Part shown: positions 51,103-59,859 of the stretch, piece by piece
Numbering within the stretch: the stretch's first letter is position 1
How the letters are laid out: every line of letters starts with the position of its first letter
IMG/VR virus record: IMGVR_UViG_3300027714_000004
Location: 1-64,000 of that record
Length of the DNA stretch: 64,000 nucleotides
Direction: 5' to 3' (one strand)
DNA from: a virus
Position numbers and translations under genes: made by a program
Notes under the pieces: generated by a model
The model's database searches: none
What the model was told of the DNA's origin: nothing
Seen by the model: the letters and a program-made list of their open reading frames with translations, nothing else

Positions 51103-52398
51103 ATGTTAAAATTTGCATCATATCTATCAGAAGCATCTCTAACCTTTGGTGAGATAACTCGTGAAGATAGAGAGTTTCGTCTGGAGTTGTTCTTGCGCAA
51201 ATACAAGAGCAACGAACCATTTGATCTGACTGACGGTGGACAAGTTATACTGAAGTATAATGCAGAGATTGAACGAGCGATGAAGTCAAGAGATTCTAAG
51301 CGTGCTACGGCAATTGGTTTAGAAACTATGGATGGTGACAAGATTTCTTTTGGTAAGCTTCTCAAGACTGGTGAGTTTGGTGGTGGTCGTGGTACTGGGG
51401 GTGGTTCTCTTAACACTCGTGCCACCGAGTCCGCGCAATGTGTCTATCTACAGGCAATTTGGGATAACCCCCAAACTAACTTCTCTCCTGATGAACTACG
51501 TACTGCATATACTAAAACCCATACGGACGCAACACTAGACGAAGTTCTATTGGGTGATGATGCGTGGATATCCTCCTCTATCAATGCAGCGAAAGTATTG
51601 CATAAGGTGTTGAAGAAGAAGCAATACTCTTTCCACCGTGGTTCTAATTGGGTTAGTATCCTTGATAATAAGTTTAAGGAAGTTAACAGAGAAGAGAAAC
51701 AGTTCTCTAATCTAAACAAATGGAATCCTTCTGACATATGGATGGTCGCAAAGGGTGCAGAGAACAAGTACGATATCGAAGGTGCTAAGACACTACAGTA
51801 CTTGAACAATGAGTTGCTCAAGGCATATGCCGCACGTGACATCATTGGAGTATCTCTGAAGAAGGTAGGTAAGAAGGCTAAACTCACTCAAGTGAATTAT
51901 AAGAAACCCTTTGCTTCCCCAAAATTCACCAAGGTGTCATACGGTAAGAGAGACTTCTTCAAGTCAAAAGATGGTTACCTAATGTACTCTGGTGGAGAAA
52001 TCCAGTTTAGAACATACCCAACATTCCAGTGTGAAATCATTGGTAGAGATGCAAAGCACGGTAAGCTGAGTCATGGCCCCATTGACGCTGCTTTATATGC
52101 GACCACTCGTAATATGACGGACAACCGAAAGAAACTAGAAACTATGATTAAGAGTGACCGAGATGGGTTCCTCAAAAAGTTCTATGGATTCTATGACGGT
52201 GCTGTTGACAAACCTGTGGACTATGATACATTTACCAAGAACCTAGAAGATAAGACCACCGAATGGTTGGTGTCAAAGTATTATGTGACATCAATATTTG
52301 TGATGGTTAAGGGAAGGGAACAACAGTTCTTGGAATATCTGTATAGAGGGGCAAAATCACAATCCAAACTTTCATCAGTTCATTTGAAAGTACAATAG
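51103..52398 (+). CDS. Candidate head-targeted nuclease-like protein
   Basis: The 431-residue product starts MLKFASYLSE/A, with an LSE/A gp21-type site; alternatives are ATG 51091 and TTG 51085. A Gly-rich loop (TGEFGGGRGTGGGS, about 80) and NKWNPSDIWMVAKG, then YAARDIIGVSLKKVGK (about 200-255) look like a PD-(D/E)XK active site with Asp and SLK; this is tentative. Late promoter and N-peptide point to packaging in the head. Large for an internal protein. Confidence 0.6.
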   Translation: MLKFASYLSEASLTFGEITREDREFRLELFLRKYKSNEPFDLTDGGQVILKYNAEIERAMKSRDSKRATAIGLETMDGDKISFGKLLKTGEFGGGRGTGGGSLNTRATESAQCVYLQAIWDNPQTNFSPDELRTAYTKTHTDATLDEVLLGDDAWISSSINAAKVLHKVLKKKQYSFHRGSNWVSILDNKFKEVNREEKQFSNLNKWNPSDIWMVAKGAENKYDIEGAKTLQYLNNELLKAYAARDIIGVSLKKVGKKAKLTQVNYKKPFASPKFTKVSYGKRDFFKSKDGYLMYSGGEIQFRTYPTFQCEIIGRDAKHGKLSHGPIDAALYATTRNMTDNRKKLETMIKSDRDGFLKKFYGFYDGAVDKPVDYDTFTKNLEDKTTEWLVSKYYVTSIFVMVKGREQQFLEYLYRGAKSQSKLSSVHLKVQ

Positions 52399-52417
52399 AA
52401 TAGGAGTATAACATACA

Positions 52418-53776
52418 ATGGCACAATTTAGTGTAGAGAGACAACAGAGTTTATTCAACGCAGACCTTCACGAGGTCAACTTATTGGCACGATCTGACGG
52501 GTATCCTATCAAAGAAGATAATTACCTGCACGTTGGTGAATATACTTCGAAGAACCGAATTAAGGTATCTGGATACGAGACAGTATTTTTCAACACATTT
52601 CAGTACGGTAAAGAGTCTGATGTTTGGGATGAAGCGACTTCTGGGGATGCTGACGCAACCCATAACCTTAACTCAAACATGGTTGCCCTACGTGTTGGCG
52701 GAACTGCTGGCGCATCGGTCTTTAGACAAACTCGAAATGTACAGAGATATATTCCTGGCCGACAGTCGCAGTTAACCTTTGCAATAAGAATGGAAGCTCC
52801 TGTTACTGGTATTCGTCGAAGATTTGGTTTGTTTGAAGAAAATAATGGTTTCTTCTTCGAGGATGCTGGCGTTGAGGTCGAGGGGATTCCTCAGTACAAC
52901 GTAGTCATTCGTTCTAAAACAAGTGGTTCTGTTGTTGAAACGCGAGTACCTCGCGAGGCATGGAACGGAGATAAGTTAGATGGTACTGGCCAGAGTGGCA
53001 TCATTGCTGATTCTACTAAACAACAATTAATATCATTTGATTATGAGTGGTATGGAGCAGGCCAAGTTAGAGTTCTATGGAACATTGGTGGGAGAAATAT
53101 ACTTATTCACACCTTCAATCATTCTAATATACTACCTGACGTTTGGTGCTCTACCCCATTCTTACCCATTAGAATGGAACTTGAATGTATCTCTACGATT
53201 GGTGGTGATCATTATATGTATCAAGGGTCAAACAGTTTGGTCAGTGAAGGTGATGGTGGATACGGACATAAGATCGGTATCGCAGAGAATGTTAGTTCTC
53301 CGATCACAGGCACTACAACTAGTTCTGCAAGCATATGGTATCCTATACTAAGTATTAGATTAAAACCTAATGATTTAAAGGGTGTCGTATTACCAACATT
53401 TTTTCAAGTAGCAACCGCTGATAACACTAACTTGTTCTATAGAGTTGTTCGCAATGCGGTGATACCCACTGAGGTTGTTGCTGGACAAGATGGGCCGCAA
53501 CCTTGGTTAAATCAAAGAGACGCTGATGCTTTCACCCAGTATCAAACCTACATTTCTCCTGTGGCAATCGCTGATAATACCGATCAAGGGGTTTCTATTG
53601 ACTCAGGATTCATTACTGGTTCGGGGGGTGATCGAATTTCTGTAGATCCCAATACTCAGTATCAACTCGGTAGAACAGGAATGGGTACTGTAAGTGATAC
53701 ATATACCATACTATGCGCAACAACAGGCTCAAATAAATCTGTTCTCGCGGCAATGACGTGGATTGAACAGAGATAA
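52418..53776 (+). CDS. Structural virion protein, beta-rich
   Basis: The 452-residue product is mostly beta and Gly/Asn/Ser-rich. Segments such as TRNVQRYIPGRQSQLTFAIR and GLFEENNGFFFEDAG recur in tail or fibre-type proteins of marine phages. It has an AGGAG ribosome site. No head-targeting peptide. The exact virion site is not visible. Confidence 0.65.
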   Translation: MAQFSVERQQSLFNADLHEVNLLARSDGYPIKEDNYLHVGEYTSKNRIKVSGYETVFFNTFQYGKESDVWDEATSGDADATHNLNSNMVALRVGGTAGASVFRQTRNVQRYIPGRQSQLTFAIRMEAPVTGIRRRFGLFEENNGFFFEDAGVEVEGIPQYNVVIRSKTSGSVVETRVPREAWNGDKLDGTGQSGIIADSTKQQLISFDYEWYGAGQVRVLWNIGGRNILIHTFNHSNILPDVWCSTPFLPIRMELECISTIGGDHYMYQGSNSLVSEGDGGYGHKIGIAENVSSPITGTTTSSASIWYPILSIRLKPNDLKGVVLPTFFQVATADNTNLFYRVVRNAVIPTEVVAGQDGPQPWLNQRDADAFTQYQTYISPVAIADNTDQGVSIDSGFITGSGGDRISVDPNTQYQLGRTGMGTVSDTYTILCATTGSNKSVLAAMTWIEQR

Positions 53777-53784
53777 AATAAAGG

Positions 53785-53813
53785 TTGCATAACCACTAAC
53801 AGTATGTTATAAT
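53785..53813 (+). promoter_or_regulatory. Weak early-type promoter
   Basis: TTGCAT and TATAAT with 17 bp between, in the gap before 53843. The -35 box is poor. Confidence 0.45.
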
Positions 53814-53842
53814 AACATATTCCTTACTAGATGGATAACATA

Positions 53843-55063
53843 ATGGAAAACTTCGCAGATTTCATAACGGAGCAAAAGAATACGCATATGACTCACATTG
53901 AGGACAAAGTCCTGTACGGTGGAGTTGATGGTACGCGTCAGGCTATTAATGCTCTGCGAAGTCTGCGAGATATGTTGTCCGGTAGTTCAAAGGGAAGCGT
54001 CTCAGTAAAGTGGGACGGTGCTCCTGCAATCTTTTGTGGCACCGACCCAAGTGACGGTAAGTTCTTTGTTGCTAAGAAAGGTATCTTCAATAAGAACCCA
54101 AAGGTCTATAAGACTAATGCAGACATCGACGATGATACGTCAGGTGACCTAAATGCAAAGTTAAAGGAAGCATTACTATATCTTCCTGAGTTGGGAATCA
54201 AGGGTGTAATTCAGGGAGACTTCCTGTTCGGTAAAGGAGATGTGTCCACTAAGAACATCGACGGACAGAAGTATACCGTGTTCCACCCAAACACTATTGC
54301 GTATGCAGTGCCGTACGACCAATCTAAAGAAGTGCGCGATGCTAAGATCGGTATCGTGTGGCACACTACCTATAAAGGTAAAGACTTTGAGTCAATGTCT
54401 GCTTCATATGGAGTGGATGTTTCTAAACTAAAGAAGTCTAGAAACGTATGGTCTCAGGACGCGATGTTGCGAGACGCGACTAAAGCAACAATGTCGGAAA
54501 AGGATACCAAAGAAGTCAATGGTCTGTTGACTCAGATAGGGTTGTTGTTCAAACAAACCTCTTCCACAACTCTACGTGCACTAGAGAGCAATCCCAAACT
54601 AGCGCAATCTATAGAGACATACAACAATTCCTTTGTTCGTGCGGGTGCATTACTTCCGGACTCAAAAAGGCATGTTAGCGGATTGATAAGTAATAGACAA
54701 GCTTACTACAAGAAAGAGATAGACAGTAAGAAGTCTGAACGTGGTAAAGAGACGTGGAAACAGAAATATGCCGATGAAATGGAGTTTTTCTCTCCTTCTA
54801 ACCGTGCTAATCTAGTTAAAATGTTCGAATTGCAAAAATTAATAGTTTTGGTTAAATTAAAACTTATAAATAGTTTAGACAAATTAAAGTTGATTGACAC
54901 TTTCGTGAAAACTTCTAAAGGTTATAAAGTGACTGGTGAAGAAGGTTATGTAGCAATTGACACACTTGGTGGTGACGCGGTGAAATTGGTTGACCGTATG
55001 GAATTTTCATACAACAACTTTTCGTCCGATATATTAAAGGGCTGGGACTCAGCTCGAAGATAA
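53843..55063 (+). CDS. Nucleotidyltransferase/ligase-like protein, head-targeting N-terminus
   Basis: The 406-residue product (start at the second ATG, which has GGATAA upstream and gives MENFADFITE) has an ITE site followed by a VSVKWDGAPAIF segment (54-63) that matches motif I K-x-D-G of covalent nucleotidyltransferases (DNA/RNA ligases), with Lys56 as candidate. FFVAKKGIF and GVIQGDFLFG could be motifs III and IV; IVWHTTYKGK may hold motif V. Similar proteins in marine phages are DUF6267-type. End-joining or RNA repair cargo is inferred. Confidence 0.65.
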   Translation: MENFADFITEQKNTHMTHIEDKVLYGGVDGTRQAINALRSLRDMLSGSSKGSVSVKWDGAPAIFCGTDPSDGKFFVAKKGIFNKNPKVYKTNADIDDDTSGDLNAKLKEALLYLPELGIKGVIQGDFLFGKGDVSTKNIDGQKYTVFHPNTIAYAVPYDQSKEVRDAKIGIVWHTTYKGKDFESMSASYGVDVSKLKKSRNVWSQDAMLRDATKATMSEKDTKEVNGLLTQIGLLFKQTSSTTLRALESNPKLAQSIETYNNSFVRAGALLPDSKRHVSGLISNRQAYYKKEIDSKKSERGKETWKQKYADEMEFFSPSNRANLVKMFELQKLIVLVKLKLINSLDKLKLIDTFVKTSKGYKVTGEEGYVAIDTLGGDAVKLVDRMEFSYNNFSSDILKGWDSARR

Positions 55064-55096
55064 TAATGGGATAAACCAACAGAAGGATTATATGAC

Positions 55097-55468
55097 ATGT
55101 TGTCATTTAAAGATCTAGTAACGGAAGTACTCGACGTACAACAACGTCGAAAACTTGCGATGCGAATGAAAAGAAACAAATCTAGAATAGCAATTGCGCG
55201 TAAACGTTCTGAAAAGAAGATTGCTAACATGGACACGTTAAAGAAACGTGCACGTCGACAAGCACGTAGCGCAGTAATATCCAAACTCACTAAAGGTAAA
55301 GACAAGGGAGAGATGTCGATAGCTCGTAAGAAAGATATCGAGAAGAGACTAGAACGCCCTGCTTTACAATCCCGTATCGACCGACAAGCTAAGAAACTTG
55401 TGAAGGTAGTTCGTAAGCAAGAAATCGAACGCAAAAGAAACAGGTCTAGAGGCGGTGATAACAAGTGA
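55097..55468 (+). CDS. Very basic head-internal protein (candidate)
   Basis: The 123-residue product is about one third Lys/Arg. It starts MLSFKDLVTE and continues as one long charged helix (RRKLAMRMKRNKSRIAIARK; RRQARSAVISKLTKGK). Homologues are common in cyanophages and other marine T4-like phages near virion genes. A DNA-condensing internal protein is the likely role. Overlaps the next gene by GTGA. Confidence 0.75.
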   Translation: MLSFKDLVTEVLDVQQRRKLAMRMKRNKSRIAIARKRSEKKIANMDTLKKRARRQARSAVISKLTKGKDKGEMSIARKKDIEKRLERPALQSRIDRQAKKLVKVVRKQEIERKRNRSRGGDNK

Positions 55469-57138
55469 TTAAGAATTTTAGTCAATATCTTATCGAAGAA
55501 GAACGCGAAGTCTACTTCACGTTTGGTCGTATGAATCCTCCTACGATTGGTCATGGTAAGGTAATGGATATGTTAGCGAAGAAGTCTGGGAAGTCAGACT
55601 ATAAAGTATTTGTGTCTCAGTCACAGGACGCGAAGAAGAACCCGTTATCATACTCCGATAAAATCAAGCACACAAGAAAGATGTTTCCGAAACATGCACG
55701 GAATATCATGGTGGATAAGTCTGTTAAAACAGCTATCAACGCCATGGTCGCATTACACGATCAAGGTTACCAATCAGTAACTATGGTTGTGGGTGACGAC
55801 AGAATTACAGAATTCGATGTACTATTAAAGAAATACAATGGTGCACAGGCCAGACATGGTTTTTATAACTTCAAGAGCATTAAAGTAGTATCTGCCGGTA
55901 AGAGAGATCCAGATTCTGCTGGTATTGAAGGTATGTCCGCATCCAAACAAAGAGAGAACGCGTCTAATAACGATTTCGTTTCTTTCTCCCAAGGTGTTCC
56001 TAAGACAATGTCAAATCCTGACACACGTAAGTTGTTTAATGACGTGCGTAAGGGTATGGGTCTGAAGGAAGCCAGTGAATTCCGTAATCACCTAGAACTA
56101 GAGATAGTATCTGAAACACGAGAGAAATTCGTGCAAGGAGAATTGTTCGAGGTAGGCGATATAGTAGTAATCAAAGAAAGTGAAGAGGTTGCTACTATAT
56201 CCGTCCTAGGTGCAAACTATGTCATCGTTGAAACTAACGATGGTAAGAAGATGCGTAAATGGTTAGAGTCTGTAGAGTTAATCTCCGAAGACGTGACCCA
56301 GAAGCAACTTAATGATCTAGAGAAGTTCGGTGACCGTCTATTGAAGAAGTTCAATATCGACATCGAGTTTACTCGACACTTCGCAGACCGTATGAATGAT
56401 ACCCGTAATAGTCCTGCTATTAAGGTAACGGAACTTCAACGTCTGTTTAAGAAGATTGCAAAGAACAAGGGCAAAGGCATAAAACAGCATGGGGATGCTG
56501 AGGCAGTACTGAAAGATATGCAGTCAGACCTAAATCTACCTGTCGTTGTAAACTATAAGGACGGTGAGTTCGAAATGGTTAACAAGACTATTATGCGTAA
56601 GAAGGGATTCAAGACTAGCAGTCCAGTCATCCAGTATGAAGGACAAGACCCTGATATCAAAGACCGCGAAGGTACTCAACCAGCACGTTATCACAAAGGA
56701 CTTGCGAAGTCCACCAAGGCAAAACGTGATGCGCACTTCAAAGCAAAGAAAGATGGCCCTGCGCCAGGCGATGCTAACGCAAAGACCAAACCTTCCAAGT
56801 ATACTAAATCCTTTAAGGACATGTATGACGAAGATTGTTGGGACGGTTACAAGCAAGTCGGTGTGAAAAAGAAAGGTGGTAAGACCGTACCGGATTGTGT
56901 TGCAGAAGAGAATAGTCAAGGTATTAACGAAGGGTTCATGGACACAGTAAAGTCTAAGACCATCAATAAAAAACAATACCAACATGCGTTGATGACTTTG
57001 AAGAATCTTCTGACTCGTAAGAGTGATGAGAATAACCTGACTCATAGTACAGAGTATTATGCACAGAAGGTCGCCAAAACATATTCGGGTATGGACACTA
57101 AAGTACTGCACCGTATGTTAGGGAATTGGAAACCATGA
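55465..57138 (+). CDS. Cytidylyltransferase-like polyprotein, head-targeting N-terminus
   Basis: The 557-residue product starts at GTG: MIKNFSQYLIE/E. Residues about 14-195 are a nucleotidyltransferase domain: FGRMNPPTIGHGK holds the T/H-x-G-H site (H30) and GMSASKQREN (156-165) the second motif. After a GLKE/A site comes a small barrel (ELFEVGDIVVIKESE), then after LISE/D a helical module (FTRHFADRMNDTRNS), a DCWDGYKQVGVKKKGG module common in marine phage virion proteins, and a last part after INE/G. The order domain-site-domain suggests gp21 processing. Confidence 0.72.
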   Translation: MIKNFSQYLIEEEREVYFTFGRMNPPTIGHGKVMDMLAKKSGKSDYKVFVSQSQDAKKNPLSYSDKIKHTRKMFPKHARNIMVDKSVKTAINAMVALHDQGYQSVTMVVGDDRITEFDVLLKKYNGAQARHGFYNFKSIKVVSAGKRDPDSAGIEGMSASKQRENASNNDFVSFSQGVPKTMSNPDTRKLFNDVRKGMGLKEASEFRNHLELEIVSETREKFVQGELFEVGDIVVIKESEEVATISVLGANYVIVETNDGKKMRKWLESVELISEDVTQKQLNDLEKFGDRLLKKFNIDIEFTRHFADRMNDTRNSPAIKVTELQRLFKKIAKNKGKGIKQHGDAEAVLKDMQSDLNLPVVVNYKDGEFEMVNKTIMRKKGFKTSSPVIQYEGQDPDIKDREGTQPARYHKGLAKSTKAKRDAHFKAKKDGPAPGDANAKTKPSKYTKSFKDMYDEDCWDGYKQVGVKKKGGKTVPDCVAEENSQGINEGFMDTVKSKTINKKQYQHALMTLKNLLTRKSDENNLTHSTEYYAQKVAKTYSGMDTKVLHRMLGNWKP

Positions 57139-57407
57139 TTAATTTTAAGAAATACCTTGACGAGGGACGTTATTCAGTGTATGATACGCTTGAACTGGAC
57201 GAAGGCCCAGACGGTATTGCAGGAAAAGCAAAGAAGTCCGGTATCTCTTCGGAGGTATTGCAGAAAGTTTATAACCGTGGAGTTGCAGCATGGAAGACGG
57301 GTCACAGGCCCGGCACAACACCCCAGCAGTGGGGTCATGCACGAGTGAATGCCTTTATCGTTAAAAAGAAAAAGGGTGGTCTCAACCACGACAAAGATCT
57401 AGCATAA
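57135..57407 (+). CDS. DUF5824 virion protein
   Basis: The 90-residue product (ATG 57135 after GGAAACC) starts MINFKKYLDE/G, with a second LDE/G at residue 23. The rest is the DUF5824 signature GIAGKAKKSGISSEVLQKVY, then NRGVAAWKTGHRPGTTPQQW and DKDLA, conserved across marine T4-like phages. The two gp21-type sites would release the bare DUF5824 domain. Overlaps the preceding stop by four bases. Confidence 0.82.
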   Translation: MINFKKYLDEGRYSVYDTLELDEGPDGIAGKAKKSGISSEVLQKVYNRGVAAWKTGHRPGTTPQQWGHARVNAFIVKKKKGGLNHDKDLA

Positions 57408-57473
57408 GATCGCTAAATATTAATACTATTAACCGAGCACCTACTAAGGTGTTTCGCATCTAGAGGAAGTTAA

Positions 57474-58730
57474 GTGAAAAGTTTTAAAGATATACGACTA
57501 TCAGAATCTGTTGACCTAGACGAAGCCAAAGATAAAGACAACGACTATCGTAGAGTGTCTAAGGCTATAACCCAGACCCCTAAACATAAACGAGACAAGA
57601 AAGCAACCGATGCAACCCCTGCCAAGACAGACGCGAAAGCAGTTGCTCGACGCAAAGCGATTGAGAAGCACCAAGCACGATCGAAAGCGAAGAAAGATGA
57701 CTACTCATATGAGTCGGTTGAAGAAGACGCCTCTGGAATGACTGCTGCTCAGAAGAAGAAGTTCGATACCCTCTATAAAAAAATGGATGGTGGTAAAGAA
57801 CACAGGGCAATCAGACAAAAGATTCATAACCCAATCAAAGCAGACGATGCATTTCATGGTCTAGTCAAGAAGATGGCGATGGAATCTATTGACGAGAGTG
57901 CCAAAGGTCTGGTAGGTGGATTCACCGTAGAGATACCAAAGCAAACTATCTCTGGTAAAACAATCGGTGGTGGTAAAGGCGGAATCTTTGTTAAGGCGAA
58001 GACTGCTCGTCAAGCAATCAGCATGGCGGCAAAACGTCTGGGTGTTGATTTCATGATGCTTAAAGTCGGTAAGGTAGTTAAAGAAGGTGTCGAATCATTT
58101 TCTGAGTCGGTAAACCTTGAAGAAGGAAAAATGAAAGAGTTTCATGACTATATCGATCAAGGTAAATCTGCACAGTGGATTGCTAAGAAGATGGGTCTGG
58201 ACATGAAGACGGTAAAAGAATTGATGGCAGACATGAAAGAGTCTGTCGAACTTGACGAAGCATACCAACAATTCTTGGATAAGGCTCCTAACTGGGGTGA
58301 AGACAAGGCAATCTCTTATGGACGCAAGAAGGGTTACAAAGAGATTGGGGTATGTGGCCACGGTAATATAGATGGTATTGTATTGTTCGGTATGGATGCC
58401 GGTGACAAATCATATGTCGGTAAGGAAGCAAAGGTTAAGACTGGTCAAACAGTATTCCGTTATGCTACTAGACGTACTGTCGCAGGCGATATATTCCCTC
58501 TAGTTAAGATTGATGTTAAGAGAGGTATTCTATATAACCTGTCTCAGAAGTCTAGTGAAGGGGAGATTGAACACGCAGAGTTTGAGACTAAGGGAGTCAA
58601 GTTACGTTATCTTCGTCTTCTCGCTAGTGCTAACCTCCGAGACATTACTGGGTTCGATCCTGGCTTTGGTTCAATGAAAGAGTCTACTGCACTTAAAACT
58701 CTTAGCGATATCCGAGAAGCAAGATCTTAA
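57474..58730 (+). CDS. Candidate gp21-processed polyprotein
   Basis: The 418-residue product starts at GTG with AGAGGAAG upstream: MKSFKDIRLSE/S. Sites of the type [LI]-x-E/[AGS] occur at LSE11, LDE17, IDE141, LEE217, LDE262 and IRE415, several in the shared context ESV-x-L-[DE]-E. They bound four segments: a Lys-rich basic part (18-141), a Gly-rich alpha/beta part (142-217), a short helix-turn-helix-like piece (218-262, MKEFHDYIDQGKSAQWIAKK) and a beta domain (263-415). The regular spacing is the main evidence. No enzyme motif is recognised. Confidence 0.7.
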   Translation: MKSFKDIRLSESVDLDEAKDKDNDYRRVSKAITQTPKHKRDKKATDATPAKTDAKAVARRKAIEKHQARSKAKKDDYSYESVEEDASGMTAAQKKKFDTLYKKMDGGKEHRAIRQKIHNPIKADDAFHGLVKKMAMESIDESAKGLVGGFTVEIPKQTISGKTIGGGKGGIFVKAKTARQAISMAAKRLGVDFMMLKVGKVVKEGVESFSESVNLEEGKMKEFHDYIDQGKSAQWIAKKMGLDMKTVKELMADMKESVELDEAYQQFLDKAPNWGEDKAISYGRKKGYKEIGVCGHGNIDGIVLFGMDAGDKSYVGKEAKVKTGQTVFRYATRRTVAGDIFPLVKIDVKRGILYNLSQKSSEGEIEHAEFETKGVKLRYLRLLASANLRDITGFDPGFGSMKESTALKTLSDIREARS

Positions 58731-59407
58731 TGAGAAGTTTTCGTTCTTTTATAACAGACAGTGTTGATGCCGAGAAAGAATATGGTGCGTCATTTGTCGC
58801 GTCTGCCAAGTCAGTTGGTGTGCAACGTAAGTTGACCAAAGAACTTGGTGTTAAACTCAAAGAGGTAGAGAAGTCTTTGGGTCATGGTGGTGGCGGTAAT
58901 GGACTTACGCCGGACAATGTGAAGTCGAACCCTAAGTGGAAAGCGGCAAAGAAAGCATTGGATGTCGCATTTAAGAAAGAACAACAAATGAACCAAGCGA
59001 TGTCAAAGGCGTTTGGTAAGCAGATGAAAGACTTCCGCAACAAAGATCGTAGAGGGTATATGTCTTTGTTTATCGGAGAGTCTACAGAAGTTTGTTGTGA
59101 AGACTGCGTAGAAGAACTCATCGTTGAAGACGGTGTATTCATCAACGAAGATGGTAAGAAAGATAACGTGAAACTTAACAATCCTACCCGTGGTGGTAGT
59201 AAGAAGTTTTACGTATATGTAAAGAACGAGAAAGGCAACGTGGTTAAGGTTTCTTTCGGAGATCCCAATATGGAGATCAAAAGAGATGATCCTGCACGTC
59301 GAAAGAGTTTCAGGGCAAGGCACAACTGTGCAGACCCTGGCCCGAAGTGGAAGGCACGGTACTGGTCATGTTATCAATGGCGAGCCGGTGCTAAAGTAGA
59401 TAATTGA
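58730..59407 (+). CDS. Head-associated protein with conserved C-terminal module
   Basis: The 225-residue product begins MRSFRSFITD/S, a near-miss of the head-targeting peptide. The first half is basic and helical. After an acidic Cys-rich linker (EVCCEDCVEELIVEDGVF) comes a module (KKFYVYVKNEKGNVVKVSFG, then ARRKSFRARHNC and WKARYWSCYQWRAG) seen in marine phage virion proteins. The four Cys in the linker and end may bind metal. Start overlaps the preceding stop by one base. Confidence 0.65.
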   Translation: MRSFRSFITDSVDAEKEYGASFVASAKSVGVQRKLTKELGVKLKEVEKSLGHGGGGNGLTPDNVKSNPKWKAAKKALDVAFKKEQQMNQAMSKAFGKQMKDFRNKDRRGYMSLFIGESTEVCCEDCVEELIVEDGVFINEDGKKDNVKLNNPTRGGSKKFYVYVKNEKGNVVKVSFGDPNMEIKRDDPARRKSFRARHNCADPGPKWKARYWSCYQWRAGAKVDN

Positions 59408-59412
59408 TAGAT

Positions 59413-59420
59413 TATAAATA
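59413..59420 (+). promoter_or_regulatory. Late promoter before coiled-coil membrane gene
   Basis: TATAAATA lies 5 bp after the preceding stop. The rest of the gap to 59534 is very AT-rich with no clear structure. Confidence 0.72.
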
Positions 59421-59533
59421 CACAAGTAACTTTTAACTAATAAGTCAACTAATATTATATTACTAATTATATCACTATATTAATAATTATATCAAGTAGG
59501 ACTTATATCATTCACACAATGGGCTGATCGAAA

Positions 59534-59842
59534 ATGGCAGATAATAACATATTACAAGACCATGTACAACGTGAAGAGTCTCGACTCGCAAGAATCGAAG
59601 ATAAGATTGACAAACTCTCGGATGCAATGATTGACCTTGCACGAGCAGAAGAAAAACTTATCAATATAGAGAAAGCAAACTCACAACATTTTGAACGAAT
59701 GAACCGTTTCTCCATGCGAATGGATGATATGGAAGATTCACTTCAAGAACAAGGAAAGACCGTTAAAGTTATGCAGTATATCATTACTCTAACTACTACG
59801 ATCTTTGCTGGTATAGTCGTCAAAGTTTTCTTTGACGCATAA
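59534..59842 (+). CDS. Coiled-coil protein with C-terminal membrane anchor (XhlA-like)
   Basis: The 102-residue product has a long charged coiled coil (ESRLARIEDKIDKLSDAMID to about residue 75) and a C-terminal membrane segment (VMQYIITLTTTIFAGIVVKV). This is the layout of XhlA-type holin partners and of some tail-associated proteins. A late promoter precedes it. A lysis role is possible, with the SleB hydrolase 16 kb upstream as enzyme. Confidence 0.6.
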   Translation: MADNNILQDHVQREESRLARIEDKIDKLSDAMIDLARAEEKLINIEKANSQHFERMNRFSMRMDDMEDSLQEQGKTVKVMQYIITLTTTIFAGIVVKVFFDA

Positions 59843-59859
59843 TATATTTAACGGAGACT

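Noticed and set aside
54946-55554. Minus-strand frame of 202 codons
   Set aside because: It spans three + strand genes with good coding evidence and has no promoter or ribosome site; other minus-strand frames are similar shadows.
57157-57185. TTGACG, 17 bp, TATGAT as a promoter
   Set aside because: It lies at the start of the DUF5824 gene, both boxes are imperfect, and the next gene is about 290 bp away and of late type.
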